NCBI RefSeq assembly: GCF_001625325.1
Contig: NZ_JRQQ01000015.1
Location: forward strand, 1 to 56,741
Origin: Croceicoccus estronivorus
Lineage (GTDB): Bacteria > Pseudomonadota > Alphaproteobacteria > Sphingomonadales > Sphingomonadaceae
Length of the DNA stretch: 56,741 nt
Reading direction: 5' to 3'
Shown here: positions 51,584-56,741 of the stretch, piece by piece
Position numbering within the stretch: position 1 is the stretch's first letter
Layout of the letters: every line of letters begins with the position of its first letter
Position numbers and translations under genes: made by a program
The notes under the pieces: generated by a model
Told to the model about the DNA's origin: nothing
Seen by the model: only the letters and a program-made list of their open reading frames with translations
Database searches by the model: none

Positions 51584-52434
51584 CGCTGCACAAGGTTATG
51601 TTGGCCGGGGCCGGGATTGAAATCGCCGCTGATGTCGGCGGGCCCGAGCAGGGAGTGCCCGTAGTGCTGCTTCACGGTGGTGGCCAGACCCGCTTTTCCT
51701 GGGGCAAGACAACCCGGCGGCTGGCTGCCACAGGCTATCGCGTCTGCTCCGTCGATCTGCGCGGCCATGGGGAGAGCGGTTGGGCTCCTGATGGCGATTA
51801 CCGTTTCGAGCGTTTCATCGAAGATCTGGCGGGTGTGCTTTCCACCTTCGATCGACCCGCATTCGTCGTGGGTGCGTCAATGGGCGGCATGGCCGGTCTC
51901 TTGACCGTCGGTGAGGGGCATGCGGAAGCCGCCGGTCTGGTGCTGGTCGATATCGTGCCGAGAATGGAACGCGATGGGGCAATGCAGGTCGGGCAGTTCA
52001 TGCTGGGCAATCCGGAAGGCTTCGCCAATGTGGAAGAGGCTGCGGAAGCGGTGGCCGCATTCCGCCCCAATCGACCGCGTCCCCGTGATCCAAAGGGGTT
52101 GCTGAAGAACCTGCGACTGGCCGACGACGGCCGCTATTACTGGCATTGGGACCCGGCGTTCATGGCGCAGGATGCGAGTGCGGGCGATCTGGATGCTGTG
52201 ACCTTGCGGCTACAAGCGGCGGCCCAGCAGCTTACCGTCCCTGCGGCCCTGATAAGGGGAGGCCTGAGCAATATCGTCAGCGCTCAAGGCGCGGAGGAAT
52301 TTCAGGAACTGGTTCCCCATGCCGAAGTGGTGACGATCGAATCCGCGGATCACATGGTCGCCGGTGATCGTAACGATCATTTCAGCAATGCGGTGATCGC
52401 ATTCCTCGACCAGCACGGCGGAACGGGGAGCTAG
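51580..52434 (+). CDS. Alpha/beta-fold hydrolase
   Basis: The 284-residue hydrolase has VVLLHGGGQTRFSW (oxyanion hole), the nucleophile elbow GASMGG with the serine near residue 97, and a late VTIESADHMVAGD that supplies the histidine. The acid is probably the aspartate or glutamate between strands 6 and 7. It could cleave a C-C bond of a ring-fission product, a lactone, or an ester. Its ATG overlaps the hydratase stop (ATGA). The substrate is unknown. Confidence 0.88.
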   Translation: MTLHKVMLAGAGIEIAADVGGPEQGVPVVLLHGGGQTRFSWGKTTRRLAATGYRVCSVDLRGHGESGWAPDGDYRFERFIEDLAGVLSTFDRPAFVVGASMGGMAGLLTVGEGHAEAAGLVLVDIVPRMERDGAMQVGQFMLGNPEGFANVEEAAEAVAAFRPNRPRPRDPKGLLKNLRLADDGRYYWHWDPAFMAQDASAGDLDAVTLRLQAAAQQLTVPAALIRGGLSNIVSAQGAEEFQELVPHAEVVTIESADHMVAGDRNDHFSNAVIAFLDQHGGTGS

Positions 52435-52447
52435 CGGTGTGGGCAAG

Positions 52448-52479
52448 GGGGAAAGCAGTGGGCGAGCCACGCCTTCCCC
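52448..52479. terminator. Imperfect hairpin between convergent operons
   Basis: GGGGAAAGC pairs with GCCTTCCCC (with one bulge and one mismatch) and an inner GTGG pairs with CCAC around a five-base loop. It sits between the hydrolase stop and the stop of the convergent NTF2-like gene. No T tract follows on either strand. Confidence 0.4.
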
Positions 52480-52486
52480 TCATGGC

Positions 52487-52858
52487 CTAGTTCCAGAAGG
52501 AGCGCAGCGAAGCGATCTTTCCTGACGGTGACATCTTGTAGATGTTGATCATCTTGTTGGCGCGCACGGTGCCGTCCTTCATCGTGATTGTCATGGTCAC
52601 GAAGCAGGCGGCTTCATTTCCGCAGCCCACCAGGTGATGGACCTCGAAGTCGAGCGATTGCTGGGAAGCGCTGAACATGTCGTAGAACTTGCCGATCGCT
52701 TCCTTGCCGCGCTGACCTTCCCCGGTCAGATCCCATGGGTCGAAACCGCCGACCGGATCTTCGACCACAGCATCGTCCTCGAACAGGGCCAGCCAGCCTG
52801 CACGGTCGCCTGCCTTAACGGCACCCATGGATTTCATAGGCAGATCTTCGGGTTTCAT
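52487..52858 (-). CDS. NTF2-like (SnoaL/ketosteroid-isomerase fold) protein
   Basis: The 123-residue protein has the cone-shaped NTF2 pattern: AVKAGDRAGWLALFEDDAVVEDP at about residues 13-35, GKEAIGKFYDMF, then alternating strands ending in GKIASLRSFWN. The fold includes isomerases, hydratases and cyclases. An aspartate near residue 35 occupies a common catalytic position. It is the last of three minus-strand genes, with an ACT-domain protein and an LLM oxidoreductase. An isomerase or dehydratase step on a ketone intermediate is plausible. Confidence 0.82.
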   Translation of the reverse strand: MKPEDLPMKSMGAVKAGDRAGWLALFEDDAVVEDPVGGFDPWDLTGEGQRGKEAIGKFYDMFSASQQSLDFEVHHLVGCGNEAACFVTMTITMKDGTVRANKMINIYKMSPSGKIASLRSFWN

Positions 52859-52879
52859 ATTCCGTTCCTCTCTCGATTA

Positions 52880-53779
52880 TCAGTTGTGTTTGGCAATGAC
52901 GCGTTCCGCATAGCGGCTGATCGCGTCCTTCTTGACGGAAAGCTGCGAAATGTCCGCGCCATCCGGAATGAATGCTTCGACCTCCCATGGCGTGGGGAAC
53001 CAGGGGATTGCGACAGTGTCACCGACCCCGCCTGCTTCCAGCCGGGTGGCGGCGTCTTCCGTCAATGGTTCTATCAGGGAAACGCATGGGCGGAATCCGT
53101 CGGCAGGCAGACCCATTTCCTGGCGCATGGCCTGCATCTTGCCGACAATGGCCAGATTGTCGTCGACCGTTGCCGGCAGGCCGAGCCAGCCGTCGTTTGC
53201 CGCCGCGCGGCGCAAGGCGGGTGCGGCCTTGCCGCCAACCCAGATCGGGACCAGCTTGGGCGGGATCGGGCGCAGGATAACGGAATCGAACTGAAAGAAC
53301 TCTCCATCATGGCTTAGTGTTTCGCCAGCCCAGAGCTTGCGGCAGATGCCGAGTATTTCATCGAGCCGGCGGCCACGGCTGGCGAAGTCCACGCCCGCAG
53401 CGTCATATTCCTCTTTCAGCCAGCCTGCCGAAACACCGCAAACAACCCGGCCGTTGCTGTACGCCGCGGCGGTCGAAACGCTCCGCGCGACGGTAAACGG
53501 GTCGCGCAGGGCGGCAAGATAGATATTGGTCGCGAGATGCAATGTGCTCGTTTCCGCGCCCAGCAGGGTCAGCGTAATCCAGGGATCGGGCCAGGGGGCG
53601 TCGATCGGCCAGAACAGCTTGCCATCGGCGGTATAGGGATACGGCGTTTCGACATTGGCCGGCATGATCAGGTGATCGGCATATGTCACCCCATGGAAAC
53701 CGCAGCTTTCGGCGTGCCGGGCCAGCTCAACCAGCTGGTCGAGTTCAGGCACGGCCATCATGGACAGCCAGAAACGCAT
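52880..53779 (-). CDS. LLM-class flavin-dependent oxidoreductase
   Basis: This 299-residue luciferase-like TIM-barrel protein has RFWLSMMAVPELDQLVELA at the start, GFHGVTYADHLI, LAALRDPFTVARSVSTA, VVCGVSAGWLKEEYDAAG and LVPIWVGGKAAPALRRAA. These resemble LLM proteins annotated as F420-dependent in actinobacteria. In proteobacteria such proteins often use FMN, so the cofactor is open. AAGGGAG six bases before the ATG at 53779 fixes the start. It is encoded 21 bases before the NTF2-like gene and 25 bases after the ACT-domain gene. It could act as a monooxygenase or a reductase on a pathway intermediate. Confidence 0.88.
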   Translation of the reverse strand: MRFWLSMMAVPELDQLVELARHAESCGFHGVTYADHLIMPANVETPYPYTADGKLFWPIDAPWPDPWITLTLLGAETSTLHLATNIYLAALRDPFTVARSVSTAAAYSNGRVVCGVSAGWLKEEYDAAGVDFASRGRRLDEILGICRKLWAGETLSHDGEFFQFDSVILRPIPPKLVPIWVGGKAAPALRRAAANDGWLGLPATVDDNLAIVGKMQAMRQEMGLPADGFRPCVSLIEPLTEDAATRLEAGGVGDTVAIPWFPTPWEVEAFIPDGADISQLSVKKDAISRYAERVIAKHN

Positions 53780-53804
53780 CCATTTACTCCCTTTGATTGT
53801 TTTC

Positions 53805-54329
53805 TCAGTTATCGGGCGGGGAAAATGTGAAGTCCACCATGATCTCGCCTGAGATGGCCTCAAGTGCGGATTGGACATCTTCCGCCGTTGTGCCGCGAGG
53901 GACGATCACCACCGCATTCATGCGGAACAGCAACTCACCCGACCAGGCGCTGTTTTCAGTGCCGGTGGAAAAATCTTCGATGTTGACGCCAAGGGCAGTC
54001 AGAACCCCGGTCACTTCCCGCACGATGCCGCGGCGGTCCTGCCCGACAAGTTCGATCCACAGCGGTTTGCCTTCCGGCTGCGGCTCGTCGCCGGCCGGAA
54101 CTATCGTAACGCGTAGCCCGCTGGCATCGACGGCGTGGATGTGGCTTTCAAGCGCTGGCAGGCGTTCCGGATCGAGTTCGACAAGGACCGAGCCGACATA
54201 TGTTCCCCCCAGGCGGCTGAGGTGGCTTTCAAGCCAGTTCCCTCCTGCCTCCAGTACAGCGTCGGCGAGCGCCTGGGTCAGGCCCGGCCGGTCGCTTCCC
54301 GCGACGGAGAGGATCACGCGCGATGTCAT
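53805..54329 (-). CDS. Double ACT-domain protein, GcvR-like
   Basis: The 174-residue protein has two ACT domains. The first (about 1-80) begins VILSVAGSDRPGLTQALADAV and the second (about 90-165) begins WIELVGQDRRGIVREVTGVL, the pattern of the glycine-cleavage repressor GcvR. It has no DNA-binding domain. ACT domains bind small ligands such as amino acids and modulate partner proteins. Its place at the head of an LLM/NTF2-like operon within a catabolic block is unexpected. GGAGAG seven bases before the ATG at 54329 supports the start. Its partner is unknown. Confidence 0.85.
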   Translation of the reverse strand: MTSRVILSVAGSDRPGLTQALADAVLEAGGNWLESHLSRLGGTYVGSVLVELDPERLPALESHIHAVDASGLRVTIVPAGDEPQPEGKPLWIELVGQDRRGIVREVTGVLTALGVNIEDFSTGTENSAWSGELLFRMNAVVIVPRGTTAEDVQSALEAISGEIMVDFTFSPPDN

Positions 54330-54531
54330 TGGTATCTCTCCCACCCTTGTTCCAGTCAGGCCGTCAAGTGCAGGGCTAGTCTGCCATGCGGCTGCGTCAA
54401 TGGGAAAGACGCCCCTGAAAGCGTCGGCATCGCGTTTGCCGGGTGTCCTGTGAGATGGCCCATGATATGCCATGTGTTCGAGCCTGCGCGATCAACCATG
54501 AAACGCCGGGCCGGAATGGGAGAAGGTGCAT

Positions 54532-54957
54532 ATGAAATTATCCCTGGCAAAGCTCGTTTCCATTGGCGTTGCTCACGCGGAAATTGAAACCACCCAGGAC
54601 CTGGAAGGGTTGCTGGCGACCATGGAAGGCGAGCCGGTGTATGAATTCTATCCGCTGGGCCGCAGATTTCGGGGAATGGCGGAAACCCGCCGCTATTACG
54701 AACATTTCATGAAGGATGTGCAGCCGCGCATTCTTGGTGCGACCATGTTTAGCGAGGCCATCGGCAGCGAAGGACTGGTGCAGGAGTATACCGTCACTGT
54801 CGCGCACGAAGGAGATGCTGAGCCGACCGTGCACCGCATTATGGCGATCCTGACATTCGGTGAGCAGGGCCTGTCCGGCGAGCGCATGTATTCCGACGAC
54901 AAGTTCTTCCGAACGCTCGTCGGCCCGCTGTGGGACGAACTGGAACCAATCAGTTGA
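54532..54957 (+). CDS. NTF2-like protein
   Basis: The 141-residue protein looks like the NTF2/SnoaL fold: VSIGVAHAEIETTQDLEGLLATME, VYEFYPLGRRFRGMAETRRYYEHF and later strands with EYTVTV and RIMAILTF. YPLGRRFRG and the YYEHF helix are typical of small enzymes or ligand-binding proteins of this superfamily. GGGAGAAGG supports the ATG at 54532 over the GTG at 54526. It is followed by a second, unlike NTF2-like gene after 17 bases, so the two may act together or form a heteromer. Confidence 0.75.
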   Translation: MKLSLAKLVSIGVAHAEIETTQDLEGLLATMEGEPVYEFYPLGRRFRGMAETRRYYEHFMKDVQPRILGATMFSEAIGSEGLVQEYTVTVAHEGDAEPTVHRIMAILTFGEQGLSGERMYSDDKFFRTLVGPLWDELEPIS

Positions 54958-54974
54958 GCGGAAAGGGGGAAAGC

Positions 54975-55430
54975 ATGAACGCAGACCTCGACAGCCTGCT
55001 GGCGATCCGTGCCATCGAACAGAATATCATTCGCTTCGCGCGGGCGATGGATGAACGGGATTGGCACGCTCTCGAAACCATTATGGCGAGCGATGTGGTA
55101 GCCGATCTGGGCACCGGGCTGTTGCATGGGCCGGAGGCAATTGTTGGCCTGATACGACATTTCCTCGACCGGTGCGGCACAACGCAGCATCTGGTGGGGA
55201 ACATTCTGGTGACTGTTTCGGGGGATACGGCAACCAGCCGGGCCTATGTTCATGACAGCCACTTGCCTGCGGATGAGGATCCCGGCGAAGTCTATTACAC
55301 TTTGGGCGATTACAACGATCGGTGGGAGCGGAAAGACGGGTGCTGGCGCATGGTCGAACGGATCAAGCACAACCGGGCGAATGTCGGCTCGCTTGAACGC
55401 GTTTTCGGGCTCAAGGATGTGAACCCATGA
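54975..55430 (+). CDS. NTF2-like (SnoaL_4 type) protein
   Basis: This 151-residue protein begins LLAIRAIEQNIIRFARAMDERDWHALETIM, the start of many SnoaL-like bile-acid or ketosteroid dehydratase relatives. It keeps a TQHLVGNILVTV segment with the conserved histidine and YTLGDYNDRWERKDGCWRM near the end. This resembles BaiE-like and limonene-epoxide-hydrolase-like small enzymes, so dehydration or isomerisation of a ring substrate is plausible. AAGGGGGA precedes the ATG at 54975. It pairs with the NTF2-like gene upstream. Confidence 0.85.
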   Translation: MNADLDSLLAIRAIEQNIIRFARAMDERDWHALETIMASDVVADLGTGLLHGPEAIVGLIRHFLDRCGTTQHLVGNILVTVSGDTATSRAYVHDSHLPADEDPGEVYYTLGDYNDRWERKDGCWRMVERIKHNRANVGSLERVFGLKDVNP

Positions 55431-55438
55431 AGATGGGC

Positions 55439-55465
55439 CGGGCACAGGGATATACTCTGTGCCCG
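55439..55465. terminator. Hairpin between NTF2-like gene and sulfatase gene
   Basis: CGGGCACAG (55439-55447) pairs perfectly with CTGTGCCCG (55457-55465) around a nine-base loop in the 46-base convergent gap. It probably ends transcription from both sides, although no T run follows. Confidence 0.6.
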
Positions 55466-55476
55466 ATCCTGAACGG

Positions 55477-56741
55477 TCAGCGCAGGTCGATTGTCACCTT
55501 TTCGATCTGTCCGCCCTTGTAGGCATACCCAACAGGCGCATCCTCCGGATATTTCCCGGCGGGCGAGCCGGTATCGACGCCGACGTCGAAAGTCTCGTCG
55601 ATTGAGAACATCGCCAGCGGAGTGGCGGGCAGCGTGTCGTTGGCGACGACCTTCCCATTTACCGACAGGCTGAGAGTGCCGCCCTTGCCGTAGCCTTCGC
55701 CATCATAGTCGAAATCGACCTGCAGGTTATTCTCGCCCGAAGGAAGCGGGTCTCCCTTGAGATTGACAGTCTTCAATTCGAACAAGCGGTAGGTGAAAGT
55801 CGGACGGCGGTCAGCATCGAGATAGAGCGACCAGCCCGCAGCGGTTCCACCCAGAGTGGCAATAACCCCGTGGGCCTTCTCACCGGTCTCGATGTCCGAA
55901 GTGAGCGACCATGAACGGTTCAGAATATGGGGGATCGCCTTTTCGGGTACTCCCACTGTCCCCTCATGATAAGTGGCGCTGGTGACGCCCTTGGCCAGAT
56001 CGGGCAGGCCGCTGGGGATCTGTTGGCCCTTGAGCGGGAGAACCTGATTGGCGGCGGCTTCCTGCATGAAGAGCGCCTTCAATTCCTCCAGTTTTGCCGG
56101 ATATTTGGCGGCAAGGTCGTCGGCCTGCGAGAAGTCCTTGCGCAGATCGTAGAGTTCCCACGTGTCCTGATCGAATGGCTTGGGCTCGACACCGAAACCG
56201 CTCGTCCAGGGCAGGCGTTGGTGGAAGGCGGAGGCCATCCAGCCGTCATGATAGATCGCGCGGTGGCCGAACACCTCGAAATACTGCGTGGTGTGGCGCT
56301 CTGGGGCCTTGGCGTCATTGAAGCTGTAAACCAGGCTGGTGCCATTCATCGGCTTCTGGACGATGCCGTTCACTTCCTTGGGCGCATCGATCCCTGCCGC
56401 TTCCAGAATAGTCGGCACGATGTCGTTGACGTGACCGAACTGGCTGCGCAGCCCACCTGCATCCTTGATCCGGTCCGGCCAGGTAATCACCATCCCGTTA
56501 CGTGTGCCGCCAAGGTGCGAAGCGACCGTCTTGGTCCATTTGAACGGTGCATTCGTCGCCCAGGCCCAGGCCGAATTGATGTGTGCATAGGCATCGGGCC
56601 CGCCAATGCGGTCGATTCCCGCGATCTTTCCCTCTTCCGGCTCAGGCAAGCCCTGCAACTGCCCCATGTAGTTGAGACTGCCGCCGAGGCCGCCTTCCGC
56701 GCTCGCGCCGTTATCGCCCACGATATAGACGAACATCGTGT
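55477..56741 (-). CDS. Arylsulfatase, C-terminal part; N-terminus beyond the window
   Basis: About 421 residues are present, truncated by the right window edge. The first residues include YIVGDNGASAEGG, the metal-binding DN motif that lies mid-protein in type I sulfatases, followed by ASHLGGTRNGMVITWPDRI (catalytic lysine/histidine region), HVNDIVPTILEAAG and a C-terminal beta-rich domain. The formylglycine site CxPSR lies outside the window. The family hydrolyses sulfate esters, usually in the periplasm. In this catabolic neighbourhood it may release sulfate from a sulfated aromatic or steroid, but that is inference. Confidence 0.9.
   Translation of the reverse strand, partial: TMFVYIVGDNGASAEGGLGGSLNYMGQLQGLPEPEEGKIAGIDRIGGPDAYAHINSAWAWATNAPFKWTKTVASHLGGTRNGMVITWPDRIKDAGGLRSQFGHVNDIVPTILEAAGIDAPKEVNGIVQKPMNGTSLVYSFNDAKAPERHTTQYFEVFGHRAIYHDGWMASAFHQRLPWTSGFGVEPKPFDQDTWELYDLRKDFSQADDLAAKYPAKLEELKALFMQEAAANQVLPLKGQQIPSGLPDLAKGVTSATYHEGTVGVPEKAIPHILNRSWSLTSDIETGEKAHGVIATLGGTAAGWSLYLDADRRPTFTYRLFELKTVNLKGDPLPSGENNLQVDFDYDGEGYGKGGTLSLSVNGKVVANDTLPATPLAMFSIDETFDVGVDTGSPAGKYPEDAPVGYAYKGGQIEKVTIDLR

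Noticed and set aside
1-56741. CRISPR array, prophage or insertion sequence
   Set aside because: No regularly spaced repeat set, no transposase, integrase or phage structural gene and no terminal inverted repeats with target duplications were seen. The tandem repeats at 13533 and 14086 have only two units each.

Overview
The window looks like chromosome from a GC-rich, aerobic alphaproteobacterium, most likely a sphingomonad (Novosphingobium, Sphingobium or Sphingopyxis type). This is inferred from the TonB-dependent receptor, an ectABCD operon with a divergent MarR-type regulator, two Rieske oxygenases, heteromer-type acyl-CoA dehydrogenases, and a PHA synthase/phosphotransacylase/acetate kinase/FabI operon. 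Genes are packed tightly and many stops and starts overlap. I saw no rRNA or tRNA gene, insertion sequence, phage gene or CRISPR array.

Left part (1-8.6 kb): the 3' end of pckA overlaps a DUF983 gene. Then come a TonB-dependent receptor (minus), a CaCA-type antiporter (plus) convergent with a P-type cation ATPase (minus), and a succinate-semialdehyde-type dehydrogenase (minus). Compatible-solute island (8.7-14.1 kb): ectA-ectB-ectC-ectD run leftwards and are directly coupled to a sodium:solute symporter; an EctR-like MarR regulator is divergent. The EctA frame has no ATG, GTG or TTG where the protein should begin, and a rare ATT start is the best candidate. An SDR and an MFS exporter follow.

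Arsenic operon (16.3-18.3 kb): arsR-arsC-acr3 sits behind a very long perfect inverted repeat. Convergent with it is a compact four-gene unit (18.3-22.5 kb): an ATP-grasp ligase, a nucleotidyltransferase, a second ATP-grasp of the sugar-transfer-associated kind, and a flippase. It looks like an unassigned pathway for a cell-surface conjugate and is my best candidate for an undescribed system. A CYTH-CHAD protein follows.

Metabolic and transport block (24.4-37.7 kb): a cytochrome P450 with an F420-reductase-like oxidoreductase, a MarR regulator, a small hypothetical enzyme, a Rieske oxygenase and an MFS carrier. Next is a complete CecR-YbhG-YbhF-YbhS-YbhR ABC export system with its own outer-membrane channel. 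PHA/phosphoacyl operon (37.8-43 kb, minus): phaC, MaoC-Pta, ackA and fabI.

Catabolic block (43.4-56.7 kb): a TetR regulator; an amidohydrolase-like protein lacking metal ligands, a Rieske oxygenase and two acyl-CoA dehydrogenases in one operon; an SDR; an acyl-CoA synthetase, MaoC hydratase and alpha/beta hydrolase in a second operon; an ACT-domain protein, LLM oxidoreductase and NTF2-like protein in a third; two more NTF2-like proteins; and a truncated arylsulfatase. Together these read as ring hydroxylation, CoA activation and beta-oxidation of a polycyclic or terpenoid-like substrate. The substrate itself cannot be read from the sequence. Several sharp palindromes in the promoters are proposed here as operators of the neighbouring regulators.
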